In this document: positions 34,246 through 44,397 of the stretch, piece by piece
Layout of the letters: every line of letters starts with the position of its first letter
How positions within the stretch are numbered: the first letter of the stretch is position 1
Assembly: GCA_028280515.1 (NCBI GenBank)
Contig: JANQLP010000074.1
Coordinates: 1 to 64,000, forward strand
Length of the DNA: 64,000 nucleotides
DNA from: Hyphomicrobiales bacterium
GTDB taxonomy: Bacteria; Pseudomonadota; Alphaproteobacteria; Rhizobiales; Methyloligellaceae
Direction of reading: 5' to 3'
Translations under genes and position numbers: made by a program
The notes under the pieces: model-generated
What the model saw: only the letters and a program-made list of their open reading frames with translations
Told to the model about the DNA's origin: nothing
Database searches by the model: none

Positions 34246-35163
34246 AAATCAGCGGGGGCCAAGGTCAGGAAGTCGCTGGTCAATCAAGTTGTTTGATCAT
34301 GCGCAGCCCAACATAGGCGAGCTGGATGGCATCGTAAATGGGAGCATGCCGATAGTCGTAACCGACGCCTTGGCTGGCGCTTCGCCGGATGTCGGCGGCA
34401 CGGCGGCGATTTCGCGTGAAACGCGTAAGCTTTATTGATATCGAAATCGAGGAAGTCACCGAAGCGTTGACGCTAGTAGCGTCATACTGGCGACTTCGGA
34501 TCAAGCCCGTCGAGACACCCGAGCCCGAGCCGTTTAGAGCCAAACGGATACAAACCAACGGGTGAGATGCAGCATGCCGACGATCTCCTCGCCGCTTGGG
34601 TTTTGCTCCTAGCATAGCCGTTCGATCAGAAAGGTTTAAGGCTCCGCCGTCCGGTTGGCCGGGATGATCGGTTATCAAGGCGCACGACTCTTTCCGCTTT
34701 GAATCAGGCCAGCCATTTATGTGCCCAACACTCCTTGCCCGATAGGCCAATGGCAACGTGTGCGACGGGCATGGCGCCTTCGAGGGTCCGTCGCACCATC
34801 CCTACTAGACTGAGCGGCGTTGTCTGAGCATTCCCGTGGGACGTGCTCATCTCTAACGCCTCTGGTAGTTTGTCTGGTAACAAATACGCTCCGGCTATCA
34901 GCACAGATGGACAACTCCTCGGATCACGCAGATTGGTAGACCTACCCATAAACGTGGAGCATTCTTATGACGGTGTGGAAGGAGCTGTGAAGTTGCAGCG
35001 CACAATCAGACGGTTCCCCATCTTGTCATTCGTCAGTGTTCGGTCTAGACCAACAAAGGCTAGGAGGGACAGACTGCGGTCTTTCGAGGTGTAAATCAGA
35101 CATGCGAACTAGTATCAGCGTATATAAGGAAACATGATTGTTCATCCAGTGCGGTAAGATAAA
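34246..35163. other. Intergenic debris, no recognised gene
   Basis: About 900 bp with fragmented short frames. A minus-strand stretch near 34280-34430 (YDYRHAPIYDAIQLAYVGL, MIKQLD) has a transposase-like look but is too short to assign. Nothing else is convincing. The region separates GC-rich IS remnants from an AT-rich HAD gene. Confidence 0.4.
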
Positions 35164-35820
35164 GTGAAACTTGTCATTTTCGATATGGATGGCGTACTTG
35201 TGGACAGCGAAATCCACAATGCGAGTGTTGTCACCGAATATTTGCAGGATTTGAACATAGAAATTTGTACTGATGAAGTTATTTTCAAATATACTGGATT
35301 AAGTTCTGCCGACATGCTGCACGAATTGAGGCAAACTACTGACATACGGGTGCCGGAAGAGTTCTTGGAGGAGTTAACAAACCGAGTATTGCAGCGATTT
35401 GAAACAGAGTTGAAACCAGTTAAAGGTGTCCAATTGGCGCTCACCAAAATCTCGCAACGTCGATGCGTTGCCTCTTCCAGTCGCACAACGCGGATTAGAA
35501 AGTGTCTGCATATTGCGGGCGTCTTGGACTATTTTGAGCCGAACCTTTTTAGCGCTGAACAAGTTAAGCATGGAAAGCCGGCCCCGGACTTGTTCCTTTA
35601 TGCCAGCAAAGCACTCGGATTCTTGCCCAGAGATTGCATTGTAGTTGAAGATTCACCACGCGGAATAGCCGCAGCAAAGGCGGCGAATATGCCCGTCATC
35701 GGCTTTGTTGGTGCGTCACATGCGGAATTCCCCTGGTATATTGAGAACGTTGTTGCCTCGCAGCCAGATGTGATTTGTAGAAGCATGGATGAACTACCTA
35801 ATATTATCAATGAATTCTAA
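35164..35820 (+). CDS. HAD-superfamily phosphatase (beta-phosphoglucomutase/GPH-like)
   Basis: A 218-residue HAD hydrolase. Motif I is IFDMDGVLVDSE at residues 5-16. Motif II is the serine or threonine in CVASSSRTTRI, motif III the lysine of KHGKPAPDLFLYASKALG, and motif IV VVEDSPRGIAAAKAA. A cap domain lies between motifs I and II. The family removes phosphate from sugars and small metabolites or acts as a mutase. The start is a GTG at 35164 with a weak ribosome site. Low GC matches the seven-gene operon rather than its IS-rich flank, so it may have arrived with that operon. This is inference. Confidence 0.88.
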   Translation: MKLVIFDMDGVLVDSEIHNASVVTEYLQDLNIEICTDEVIFKYTGLSSADMLHELRQTTDIRVPEEFLEELTNRVLQRFETELKPVKGVQLALTKISQRRCVASSSRTTRIRKCLHIAGVLDYFEPNLFSAEQVKHGKPAPDLFLYASKALGFLPRDCIVVEDSPRGIAAAKAANMPVIGFVGASHAEFPWYIENVVASQPDVICRSMDELPNIINEF

Positions 35821-37023
35821 TTTTGATAGCCATTAGATTTTGATATTGGCATCTCTCTGTAGTCTTATGTAAAGACTTGGAGATCAACGCAATTCATTTA
35901 TTGGCTTGCGAATGCACCTGCCCAAGATCTTTCTTCTTCAAGTGATGTAATAATTCATCTCAAAACAGAAAAATGCACGACAGTTCTTTGCATGTGTTTA
36001 TGAAATCAAAAAGTACATTGTAACGAATATACAGTGCGCCCAATTATCTATTCTGATGACTATCATTTATAGTCCGGTATCTTTTGTTCTGCTGTTCAAT
36101 TCATAGGCAATACCAGCCAAAACAGAAGTTTCGAGCTGGATGGACTGAAGCGATCTATTTGGGCGGGTGTTGATGTTGGTTGCGTGCTTTTGCGACCAAC
36201 CTGTGCCCTATGTAGTCAGGCATATCGAATTGAGGTCGAACGCTGCTACACGCGGTTCGGGTTCATTTGACCGCAAATTGGGTCGTCAGAATAGTATAAA
36301 TTTGGCTCAAAAATTGCGCAATTTGCGCCCCTCGATGACATTGAGAAGCGGCATCACGACGAGCTAGATGCCCAGGAACAGCCAAGTTTCAACAATCATC
36401 CAGAAAATGATGACTCGGCTCCGACAACCTATTGGTTCGATAATGTCGGCGCGACCGATCTGGAGCGCCGACGACGTCCAGATCAGAAAGAGTATTCCCT
36501 AGAAGAACTGCAAATCGAGAAACACGGCGAGCCAAACACGAGCAGGGCCAACGATAGCTTTCCAGCCCATGCCGGACCTCCTCGATGGCCCCATCATTGT
36601 TTTGTCTGCATCAGACTTTTTTGGCTGAAGCACCAATTGAACGTACCGTGAACTGATGCCTTGTCAGTCTGAAACAAGCGCCGAGCCTTGTGTCAAGTCC
36701 GCCGCCGAAACGCCCATCGCCAACGACCGCTTCACTAGAGGACGCCCATTTAGGTGACTTCTTGGAATTACCAAGCCCCTCATACGACGGCCCGGTTAAA
36801 GACCCTGCTATCTTCTGTTGACAGTCAATCGATTGCGTTAGGCGCTTCATCTGCATCACGGTCAGCTACCGGCGTTATATCGAGGGTAATTACCGCATTG
36901 GCAGGATGGTATTCACCTAATGTTTAGAACTCTCATGAAATAGACTTACCTGTCCGGGCATTTGATTAGCATTCATTCTAGCGCCGCTAACTCAATGTCG
37001 GGCGAGCTGTAGAACCAAAAAGG
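35821..37023. other. Long intergenic region, no confident gene
   Basis: About 1.2 kb. AT-rich up to about 36120, then mixed. On the minus strand near 36570-36360 a broken frame reads GWKAIVGPARVWLAVFLDLQFF, stop, GILFLIWTSSALQIG, stop-interrupted later; it may be a decayed membrane-protein gene. I see no clean RNA gene. Confidence 0.4.
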
Positions 37024-37048
37024 GGCATACCAAAGACCTTGGTATGCC
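37024..37048 (+). promoter_or_regulatory. Perfect stem-loop in the leader of the torT-like gene
   Basis: A 10-bp perfect inverted repeat, GGCATACCAA at 37024-37033 and TTGGTATGCC at 37039-37048, with a 5-nt loop, ends 42 bp before the ATG. It could be an operator, a leader hairpin controlling translation, or the terminator-like end of lost upstream DNA. There is no T-run after it. Confidence 0.6.
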
Positions 37049-37090
37049 GCACCTAAGTCGGGTTTGTCTATTATCAAGAGGGTAACTGCT

Positions 37091-38146
37091 ATGCGCAAAT
37101 CTATCGCTCTCGCTTCTTTGGTCCTGCTGGCGACGTCCGGCACGGCCGTTGGATCCGGGACCTGGGAAGTCGACGTCTGGACGCCTCCCTATGAATTCGA
37201 AGCCGCACCGTCGCGGACCACCTACACGTCGATCGACAAAGCCTCGAAGAAATGGAAACTCTGCGTCGTCTTTCCGCACCTGAAGGACCCCTATTGGGTC
37301 GCGACCAACTTCGGCGTGGTCGATCATGCTCGCAGGATCGGCGTGGCAGTCGATGTCTTTGAGTCGGGCGGCTATCCGAACCTAGATCAGCAGATTAAGC
37401 AGGTGCAGGACTGCGCGGCCGGCGACTACGACGCCATCCTTCTGGGAACGGTGTCCTACGACAAGATGACGCCAACGGTCAGAGAAGTCTCCAAGACCAT
37501 TCCGGTGTTCGCTACCGTGAACCAGATCATGTCGGATGGCATCTCCGGCATGGCCGCCGTCGATTGGATCGACATGGGGCGGTCTGCTGGCCGGTATCTT
37601 CGGGATAACCATCCGGCCGGTTCGGACCCGGTCAAAGTCGCATGGATTCCCGGCCCGGAAACCGCCGGCTGGGTGAAGTTCACCGACGAGGGCTTCCGCG
37701 AGATGGTGGACGGCACCGCCGTGGAAATCGTCACCGTGAAGTACGGTGACACGGGCAAGGACATCCAACAGTCCCTCGTCGAGGATGCATTGGATGAGTT
37801 CCCGGACTTGGATTACATCGCCGGCAATGCCGTCGCCATCGAAGCGGCCATGAGCGTGGTTCGCAAGCGCAAGCTGAAGGACCAGGTGAAGTTGATTGCC
37901 GACTACTTCACACCGGCCATGTATCGTGGCGTTCGCCGCGGCCTGATCGCCAGTGCGCCGACGGATAGTGCGGCGCTCCAGGGCGTTCTTTCGGTCGATC
38001 AGGCGGTTCGCTACCTGGAAGGCCGGGTCGTCGCAAACCACGTTGGGCCAGTGATCTTCAATGTCGACGCCTCCAACGTGAAGGACTTTCCAATCAACGA
38101 ATCTCTCGCTCCGTCCGACTTCACGCCGATCTTCTCGGTGCAGTAA
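37091..38146 (+). CDS. torT: TorT-like periplasmic binding protein
   Basis: A 351-residue periplasmic protein of the TorT type. A signal peptide is visible (MRKSIALASLVLLATSGTAVGSG). The mature part starts TWEVDVWTPPYEF, then KLCVVFPHLKDPYWVATNFGVV, VFESGGYPNLDQQIKQVQDC and ADYFTPAMYRGVRRGLIASAPTDS. These agree with TorT, a sugar-binding-protein-like fold that binds trimethylamine N-oxide and signals to the TorS sensor. The ATG at 37091 has GAGG nine bases upstream. The next gene is a chemoreceptor, not a histidine kinase. I infer that this protein presents TMAO or a related amine oxide to that receptor. Ligand specificity is not proven. Confidence 0.88.
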   Translation: MRKSIALASLVLLATSGTAVGSGTWEVDVWTPPYEFEAAPSRTTYTSIDKASKKWKLCVVFPHLKDPYWVATNFGVVDHARRIGVAVDVFESGGYPNLDQQIKQVQDCAAGDYDAILLGTVSYDKMTPTVREVSKTIPVFATVNQIMSDGISGMAAVDWIDMGRSAGRYLRDNHPAGSDPVKVAWIPGPETAGWVKFTDEGFREMVDGTAVEIVTVKYGDTGKDIQQSLVEDALDEFPDLDYIAGNAVAIEAAMSVVRKRKLKDQVKLIADYFTPAMYRGVRRGLIASAPTDSAALQGVLSVDQAVRYLEGRVVANHVGPVIFNVDASNVKDFPINESLAPSDFTPIFSVQ

Positions 38147-38169
38147 GGCAGAGCCTGGTGACGCTTAAC

Positions 38170-38206
38170 TTCGGACGATGCGGGACAGCGTTACGCGTCG
38201 TCCGAA
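38170..38206 (+). terminator. Hairpin between the torT-like gene and the chemoreceptor gene
   Basis: A perfect 9-bp inverted repeat, TTCGGACGA at 38170-38178 and TCGTCCGAA at 38198-38206, with a 19-nt loop. It lies 23 bp after the torT-like stop. As with the other binding-protein gene in this window, it may raise the amount of binding protein over its partner by partial termination or mRNA protection. Confidence 0.55.
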
Positions 38207-38227
38207 AGCTTCGTTGAGGATGAAGTG

Positions 38228-40372
38228 ATGAAGATATCGAGCATTCGTGGTGGGCTGCTGCTGGCCTTTGCCTCTATCTCGGGACTTGTCGTTGTCGCAG
38301 CGGTCACGGCGTTAGTCGTCTTGGCCTCGATTTCCGAGCGTCAGGACTATGTTGCAAGCAAGGCAATGCCGGCGGCGTTTGCAGCTAGAGCGCTCTTTGC
38401 AGATTCGACGGAACTTGCCGGAATACAGTCGTCGTTTGATCACGCTATTGATCTTGAGGCGATTTCTACCGTCCAAACGAAACTGCAGGACTCGATATCC
38501 AAGGTAAACACCCAACTCGGCACGCTGAAGACACTGAGCGATGACGGAAACTCGCTGTCGGGCGTTGAGGCGACGGTATCCGAACTCACGGGGTCGCTGG
38601 GAGTTTACAGCCAGGCGACAGTTAGACGAGTCGAACTACACGACCAGCGCCAAGCCTTGTTCGAGGCAGCCACTGGACAACTGAAATTGTTGACCGAGGT
38701 CACCGAGGCGCTCGTCTCCAATGCCAAGATCGGCGTCAGCAACAATGTGTCGACGCTCTACGATCTGATCGAAGATCCAGACAAGATCGATAGCGCCTTC
38801 GATACGCTCGACAATATTCTTGACGTGGACCTGTTCTATTCCGAACAGATGTCGAACTTGAAGGTGAACAGCCTCTTGTTACCACGCGAGGTCATCCTCT
38901 TGATGTCCGGGACTGGCACCGATGACATCGAAGCTATCCAAACGGAGATCGAGGGGACTCTCAAAGAGTTGAAGCGAAACGTCGAGGCGATATCGGATCC
39001 GCATCGCCAGAAACAGGCTCAGGGACTCCTTTCCACGCTCGAGACAGGCTTGGACCGCGAGAACGCGACGGGCCTCTACCGGCTTTCCGTTGCCGTGATC
39101 GAAAACCGCCAGGAGCTTGCGACGTTAACATCACAGGTTTCAGACATCTCGCATAATTTGCAGATCGTCGCCTCCGAGGTCGCTGAAACCTATGGCAATG
39201 AGATCGAGATCGCGCGGGACGATATGTCAGGCACCTCCGCCTTTGCACAGAAGATCATGATCGGGCTGGCGGTATTGGCATTGTTGGTTTCCGGCGCAAT
39301 CGTCTACCTCTACGTGCAACGCAATGTGCTGCGCCGGCTAACGTCTCTCAACGAAGCAACACGCCGGTTGTCCGAGGGCGATAACCAAGTCGAGGTCCCG
39401 CAAGCAACGGCCGACGAACTGGGCCAGATGGCTGGCGCGCTCCAGGTTTTCAAGGACAACGCGCTGCAGAAAGAACGCTTAGAGCAGGAGCGACGCGAGT
39501 CGGAACAGCAGGTTGCCGCTCAGCGGGCTGCCGAAATGGCGCAGGTAGCTGAGACCTTCGAGATGTCGGTTATGGGCATCGTCAATGAGGTCGCATCGCA
39601 AGCCTCCAGCATGCAGGAAACGGCGCGTAGCATGAAGACCCGAGCCGAAGGCGCCGGTCAGCGGACCAGTGCAGTTGCCTCCGCCTCGGAGCTGGCCTCC
39701 GATGGGGTTCAATCGGCCGCTCGGTCGGCGGAGGAGCTCTCCTCATCGATTCATGAAATTGCCAGTCAAGTGACCCATGCAGCCGATGCATCAAATACAG
39801 CGGTTTCCGAGGCGCGTCGAATTCGCACCGAGGTTGAAGGCCTGAGCGCCGCTTCGGAGCGCATCGGACAGGTCGTGGACCTCATCAACGAGATCGCCCA
39901 GCAAACCAATCTTTTGGCACTCAATGCGACGATCGAAGCGGCCCGCGCCGGTGATGCCGGAAAGGGCTTCGCAGTCGTGGCGTCAGAGGTGAAATCTCTA
40001 GCATCACAGTCAGCCAAGGCGACAGAGGAGATTGCCGGTCAGGTCTCGACTATTCAGAATCAGACCGAGCGCTCCGTGGTGGCGATCCAAAGCATCGCCG
40101 GTACGATCGAGAAAATGAACGAGGTTTCCACCGCGATCGCCGCGGCAATCGAAGAACAGCAGGCGGCCACCGGTGAGATCTCACGCAACGTCAAAGGAGC
40201 GGCCAACGGCTCGCAGGAAGTCAGCAGCAACATTTCAGAGGTTGCGAGCGATCTCGATCAGACCGGAGCGGCGGCGACGGACGTAGTCGGTTTTGCTGAG
40301 AGCTTGGCCACACAGTCCAAATCGCTGACACAGGAAGTCTCACGGTTCCTAGAGAGCATTCGAGCGGCGTGA
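38228..40372 (+). CDS. Methyl-accepting chemotaxis protein with TorS-like sensor region
   Basis: A transmembrane chemoreceptor of 714 residues. TM1 is [20 protein letters not shown] near the N-terminus. A long helical periplasmic region of about 300 residues follows, with the helical-bundle character of TorS sensors. TM2 is [20 protein letters not shown], then a HAMP domain ([19 protein letters not shown]). The signalling domain has the invariant tip [21 protein letters not shown]. No C-terminal CheR pentapeptide is seen. ATG at 38228 follows GAGGA; the preceding GTG is also in frame. It is the second gene after the torT-like gene, suggesting TorT-mediated taxis toward TMAO-like compounds. 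Confidence 0.92.
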   Translation: MKISSIRGGLLLAFASISGLVVVAAVTALVVLASISERQDYVASKAMPAAFAARALFADSTELAGIQSSFDHAIDLEAISTVQTKLQDSISKVNTQLGTLKTLSDDGNSLSGVEATVSELTGSLGVYSQATVRRVELHDQRQALFEAATGQLKLLTEVTEALVSNAKIGVSNNVSTLYDLIEDPDKIDSAFDTLDNILDVDLFYSEQMSNLKVNSLLLPREVILLMSGTGTDDIEAIQTEIEGTLKELKRNVEAISDPHRQKQAQGLLSTLETGLDRENATGLYRLSVAVIENRQELATLTSQVSDISHNLQIVASEVAETYGNEIEIARDDMSGTSAFAQKIMIGLAVLALLVSGAIVYLYVQRNVLRRLTSLNEATRRLSEGDNQVEVPQATADELGQMAGALQVFKDNALQKERLEQERRESEQQVAAQRAAEMAQVAETFEMSVMGIVNEVASQASSMQETARSMKTRAEGAGQRTSAVASASELASDGVQSAARSAEELSSSIHEIASQVTHAADASNTAVSEARRIRTEVEGLSAASERIGQVVDLINEIAQQTNLLALNATIEAARAGDAGKGFAVVASEVKSLASQSAKATEEIAGQVSTIQNQTERSVVAIQSIAGTIEKMNEVSTAIAAAIEEQQAATGEISRNVKGAANGSQEVSSNISEVASDLDQTGAAATDVVGFAESLATQSKSLTQEVSRFLESIRAA

Positions 40373-40814
40373 CCGCAGCTTTTTCCACTCGAAACCGATG
40401 TGCTTGGCGCTCAGCCATGAAACCGAACAGCTGCATTTGCTCCTGACGTTGGCGCCATACGAACCGAAAAGCCATATAGCGAAGCCACCCGGAACTCCGC
40501 TTGCGCCTGGCCCAAAGTACGTCTCCACGAAGACCTTCTACGGGCTGCAATCGTATGAAGCCGCTTGATGGTCGCCGCTTTCTGAAATCAGGTGGCTCTC
40601 TCCGTCGTATCCGACGACGGATCCATATGGCCTCCACATCTGATCCGCCGCGCCCAAGCGCCGATAGGCGAAGTGATAGGTGCGCGGCAGGTAAGGTTCT
40701 ACGTCGCCTTCGGCAGTCAGATGCACGGTCGCATAGATGTTGGTGTGCTTCTTTGCGACCTTGAGCAAGTCGCTCTTTCTGGCCGACCAGAAGATCGATT
40801 GACGGGATGACACG
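40373..40814. other. Intergenic, no confident gene
   Basis: About 440 bp. On the minus strand, about 40540-40800, a frame reads KVAKKHTNIYATVHLTAEGD, YHFAYRRLGAADQMWRPYGS, which has protein-like composition but no start with a ribosome site and no family I know. It may be a decayed gene. Nothing is visible on the plus strand. Confidence 0.4.
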
Positions 40815-41444
40815 ATGCGATACCGAACGCTGCTCTTTCCGTTCTGTGCGGCGGCAACGCTTCTTGTCGGCTGCAACACGCAGACGACCAAAACCGCAGT
40901 ACCGGTTGTTTCTCTGAAGCCGATGGCGAAACCCGCAGAGCTTGCCGTCGGCACGGCCTATGTCTCACTTGAGGACGGCCAGAAGGAAGTTCGCCTTGAG
41001 GTCATCGCAACCAGCACCGCGGCCATAACCTATCAGTCAAACGACGGCTGCGCGTTTGCACTACCGACGAGCGGCTTTGCGCCAGTGACTGTATTCGAGA
41101 ACTGCGAGGGCAGTAGAGGTACGCAGCAGGTTCGGCTTGCATCGGGCGCACCGTGGCCCCTCACCGTCGGGCAGTCGTGGCGATGCAGCTTCTCCGGCCG
41201 GAACGACAACGGCGACACCTGGGACGGCGAGCGCACCTCCACTGTCGAGGGTACGGCGCGCGCCACCGCGCCCATCGGCACCTACGACACGTTCAAGGTT
41301 GTCTGCGAGGAGCCGAACCGCACCCGCACCTACTACGCCTCCCCCGAGCTTGGCGTCGCCGTCATGTTCGAACGTCGCGACAAGAGGACAGAAGAGACGC
41401 TGAAACGGAAGCTCGTTCGGATCGAACAAGAGCGCGGTTCGTAG
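40815..41444 (+). CDS. Putative lipoprotein, unknown function
   Basis: A 209-residue protein with a lipoprotein signal: MRYRTLLFPFCAAATLLVGC, where LVGC fits a lipobox and residue 20 is the lipidated cysteine. The mature part is polar and predicted to be beta-rich: AYVSLEDGQKEVRLEVIATS, VGQSWRCSFSGRND, GTYDTFKVVCEEPNRTRTYY. The pattern of WxGERTSTVEGTARAxAPIGTYDTFKV with Y-SPELGV recalls small surface proteins that carry covalent or metal-binding patches, but I cannot name a family. It is a single gene between the chemoreceptor and a small hypothetical gene. Confidence 0.7.
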   Translation: MRYRTLLFPFCAAATLLVGCNTQTTKTAVPVVSLKPMAKPAELAVGTAYVSLEDGQKEVRLEVIATSTAAITYQSNDGCAFALPTSGFAPVTVFENCEGSRGTQQVRLASGAPWPLTVGQSWRCSFSGRNDNGDTWDGERTSTVEGTARATAPIGTYDTFKVVCEEPNRTRTYYASPELGVAVMFERRDKRTEETLKRKLVRIEQERGS

Positions 41445-41461
41445 ATACCGCACGGAGCGAC

Positions 41462-41734
41462 ATGCGAGGTCTTGCATCACGACAGCAACACGATGCGGAA
41501 CGGATGTACCGCTACCGCGTCGATGTCGATGTGCCACATCAGGGCTTTGGAACGCGCATCACCGACGTTATCAGATGGTGCGAGGAACATCGCGGCCAGG
41601 GGAATTGGGAAAGCCATACACACCAAACGGCGGGCCAAAGGCGCATGCGGTACTATTTCGAAGATCGTGACGTGGCGTACGCGTTTGCGACCTATACCGC
41701 CGACTTGAACAGCGCGTTCAGTGAACGACGGTAA
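41462..41734 (+). CDS. Small hypothetical protein
   Basis: A 90-residue frame with RYRVDVDVPHQGFGTRITDVI, EEHRGQGNWESHTHQ and RMRYYFEDRDVAYAFATYTADLN. Composition and codon use look real. The ATG at 41462 has GGAG close upstream; an alternative ATG at 41504 removes 14 residues. No family is recognised. It is 17 bp after the lipoprotein gene. Confidence 0.55.
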   Translation: MRGLASRQQHDAERMYRYRVDVDVPHQGFGTRITDVIRWCEEHRGQGNWESHTHQTAGQRRMRYYFEDRDVAYAFATYTADLNSAFSERR

Positions 41735-41776
41735 GCATTTTCGATAATAGAAAATGAATATACCGATTTCCGCTGG

Positions 41777-41837
41777 GTGAGGCGTGGCCACCGTCTTCTT
41801 GAGGAGGGAGTTAAGCTTCCGGTGACCACGCACTCAC
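41777..41837. repeat. Dispersed stem-loop element, copy 1
   Basis: Arms GCGTGGCCACCG (41782-41793) and CGGTGACCACGC (41820-41831) pair with one mismatch. The stem is extended by GTGAG/CTCAC outside. The loop is 26 nt, and on the minus strand contains CTCCCTCCTC, an anti-ribosome-site-like run. The same arms recur at 45003-45073 and 53804-53851. Confidence 0.65.
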
Positions 41838-41987
41838 GAACCAACAGAACCTAGAACGTATACAGAAATATATTTTTCAGAGATTGCTAATTTATTATCA
41901 GAAACACCCGCTTCACCCTTGGCACCGTTTAATCTCGCTGCTCTCGTGTTTCCTCATTCTCTCAAACGCTAGCCCCCTCTATCGAAA

Positions 41988-42018
41988 GGGGCGCGGATCG
42001 AAAATCGACCCGCGCCCC
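41988..42018 (-). terminator. Strong rho-independent-type terminator
   Basis: On the minus strand a 14-bp GC-rich stem (GGGGCGCGGGTCGA with TCGATCCGCGCCCC, one mismatch) and a 3-nt loop are followed by TTTC. It ends 30 bp past the stop of the minus-strand binding-protein gene and should terminate the chemoreceptor/binding-protein operon. Confidence 0.75.
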
Positions 42019-42047
42019 CTTGGCGTTAGCTACCCTGTGGGTGACTG

Positions 42048-42800
42048 CTAATTCGACACCGGTGTCAGACCGTAGCGGCCAAGAATTTCCGCGTACGTGC
42101 CGTCCGTTTGCATATCCGCAAAGGCGGCTTGCCAGGCGCTGAAGTCCTGGCCGCTGAGATTTTTCGAACCCGCGATGTAGACGTTGGACGCGAATATCTC
42201 TTCGCCAGCGACCAGCTTGTTTGGATCCTTACCTTCTTGGACCATTGAGAAACGGGCCAGCGACTCCAGATTTACCATCGCATCGACGCGGCCATTGGCG
42301 AGCAGACGTGCAAGGGTCTTCGCATCGTTGACAACCTCGATGTTCGACCAACCTTGCGCCTCGGCCCAGTTTTGCATTGGCGTGTTCAACTGGACGCCGA
42401 TCCGTCCAAGGTTTCCGGCGTCCGCGATCGAAATCGCAGTGCCACCATAGGTCCACAGGACCATTCGCTCGGGAAGCACCGGAATGATCCAGGTGAACAG
42501 GTCCTCGCGAGGTGCAGAGCGCATCATCATGGCGATGATGTGGTTATCTTTCTTCAGAACGGTGTTGTAGGCACGCGCCCAGGGCATTAACTCGACTTCG
42601 GCCGAAGCCCCCACGCGGCGTGCAATCTCTGACAGCGTATCGACGTGGACGCCGCCAGCGAGGGTGCCACCATCGTCGATGGCATAAGGCGCAACTGGCC
42701 CAGCGATAAAGCGGTATTCTGCCGCCTTGGCCGGCTCGGTCAGGAGCCAGGCGCTCCCCAGCACTGTGACAGCAAAGGCAAAGGCTCTCTTGATCTGCAT
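42048..42800 (-). CDS. Family 3-type extracellular solute-binding protein
   Basis: A 250-residue periplasmic protein. The signal peptide is MQIKRAFAFAVTVLGSAWLL up to AKAAEY. The body has APYAIDDGGTLAGGVHVDTLSEIARRVG, ELMPWARAYNTVLK and LLANGRVDAMVNLES, as in amino-acid-binding (SBP_bac_3) proteins. The ATG at 42800 has GGGAG ten bases upstream. It is preceded by a chemoreceptor gene in the same operon and no permease is present. It is therefore likely to be a sensory accessory protein rather than a transport component. The ligand is unknown. Confidence 0.85.
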   Translation of the reverse strand: MQIKRAFAFAVTVLGSAWLLTEPAKAAEYRFIAGPVAPYAIDDGGTLAGGVHVDTLSEIARRVGASAEVELMPWARAYNTVLKKDNHIIAMMMRSAPREDLFTWIIPVLPERMVLWTYGGTAISIADAGNLGRIGVQLNTPMQNWAEAQGWSNIEVVNDAKTLARLLANGRVDAMVNLESLARFSMVQEGKDPNKLVAGEEIFASNVYIAGSKNLSGQDFSAWQAAFADMQTDGTYAEILGRYGLTPVSN

Positions 42801-42852
42801 TGAAGGAACTCCCTTTTTAGTCCAGAGATCGAGAACGAGGGGTGAAGGCCGG

Positions 42853-44397
42853 CTATGCAGCCTGTACTTGTTTGAGGAAACGTTCGACTTCTGCATCGAG
42901 AGATGAAAAGTCGTTGGAGAACGCGGAAACACCTTTGGAGATCTGATCGACGTCATCGGCGTTCGCGCTCGCTTGCGTCTCGACGTCGCCTAGATCATCG
43001 GCGATCTGGGTCGCATGCTGGGAAACCTCGCGGACGCTGCGGGCGATCTCGCTCGTCGAACTGTCTTGTTCGGTAACCGCGCCAGCAATCGTCGTGGCGA
43101 TTTCATTTAGATTACCGACGATCTCTACGATCTGCGCGACATCGTCCACGGTGGCCGTGGTGGCGCTTTGGATGCCACTCACCAGTGCGCCAATCTCTTC
43201 CGTGGCGCTTTGTGTCTGTGTCGCGAGGTTCTTGACCTCCCCGGCCACCACCGCGAAACCACGTCCAGCCTCGCCGGCACGCGCCGCTTCGATTGTCGCG
43301 TTGAGTGCCAAGAGGTTGGTTTGCTGCGCGATCGTGGTGATCAGGGTGATTACTTCGCCGATCTTGCCTGAGTCGGTTTGCAATGCCTCAACGTTACGCT
43401 GCGCCTGATCGGCACGGTCTCTGGCAGTGCAGGTGATCTCAGAGCTTCGCTCGATGTGTCGGGAGATCTCGCGGATCGATGCCGAGAGCTCCTCGGTAGC
43501 CGAGGCCACAGTCTGGAAGTTCGAGCTGACTGCGTTGGCGGACGTCGCCGCGCGGCTGCTCCTAGAGACGTTTTTATCGACCCCCGACTTCAGATCCTCC
43601 GCAAGAGTCTCCGTCGACTTGACCTTCTCGATCATGTCGCCGACCAAGCTTTTGACCGACGACTGGAAGTCGCTGGCAAGTGAGTCCCGGGTCTCTTTGA
43701 GCTCCATCTCAGTGCGGCGCTCAGCCTCCTCACGCTCTTCACGCAGTTGATCCATCTGGCCGAGGTTGTCGCGAAACACCGCAATGGCACGCGCCATGTC
43801 ACCGATTTCGCTTTGTGTTTCTGTGTAGTCGACCGTAACGCTCCGATCGCCATCAGCGAGCCTTGTCATCGTGCTCGTGAGGCGGGTGACCGGCCGCAGG
43901 ACCATCTTCATTATCAAGGTCACCAAGATGATGGTCACGAGGAGGGTGATCAGTGCGCCAATCACGTCATAGAACAAGGTATCGCTAGCAGCCTGCTCGA
44001 CACCCGCGCGCGAAAGATGCAGTTCGAACAGCGCCAACTTCTCACCGTCGCGCATAATGGGCTGCGCCGCGGTAACGATCATGCCGGGTTCGCCTGGCGT
44101 ACCAAGTTCAGCCATCGCCTCACCACTGGCCTCGACGACCCGCGCCCAAACGAATTCCTCGTCTTCGGCCAAACCGCTTAGGAGTTGTTCAACCTCTCCC
44201 GGGTTCATGCTCCAGACGGAGTTGACCAGAGCTCGCGCTTCCAACGTCGCGACTCGATCGGCGCGCTCCTGCAAGGACGCTTCCATGTGGTTGAGTGTCT
44301 CCCGCGCGCTCCATAGCGCTTGCGGAACAGACAGGACGATCATCACGGCGGCAAACGCCAAGACCGCTTTTTGTGAAAGACTCAGGCGCAGTGACAT
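42853..44397 (-). CDS. Methyl-accepting chemotaxis protein
   Basis: A chemoreceptor of 514 residues. TM1 is [20 protein letters not shown] near residue 10. A periplasmic region of about 115 residues follows ([31 protein letters not shown]), then TM2 [20 protein letters not shown] and a HAMP domain ([19 protein letters not shown]). The signalling domain contains [21 protein letters not shown]. The ATG at 44397 is internal to the longest frame by four codons and gives a conventional N-terminus. It is transcribed before the binding-protein gene, 52 bp apart, and terminates at the strong hairpin. Confidence 0.92.
   Translation of the reverse strand: MSLRLSLSQKAVLAFAAVMIVLSVPQALWSARETLNHMEASLQERADRVATLEARALVNSVWSMNPGEVEQLLSGLAEDEEFVWARVVEASGEAMAELGTPGEPGMIVTAAQPIMRDGEKLALFELHLSRAGVEQAASDTLFYDVIGALITLLVTIILVTLIMKMVLRPVTRLTSTMTRLADGDRSVTVDYTETQSEIGDMARAIAVFRDNLGQMDQLREEREEAERRTEMELKETRDSLASDFQSSVKSLVGDMIEKVKSTETLAEDLKSGVDKNVSRSSRAATSANAVSSNFQTVASATEELSASIREISRHIERSSEITCTARDRADQAQRNVEALQTDSGKIGEVITLITTIAQQTNLLALNATIEAARAGEAGRGFAVVAGEVKNLATQTQSATEEIGALVSGIQSATTATVDDVAQIVEIVGNLNEIATTIAGAVTEQDSSTSEIARSVREVSQHATQIADDLGDVETQASANADDVDQISKGVSAFSNDFSSLDAEVERFLKQVQAA

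Noticed and set aside
36360..36600. A light-harvesting-like or other small membrane peptide on the minus strand
   Set aside because: The frame has an early stop and no family signature; too weak to call.
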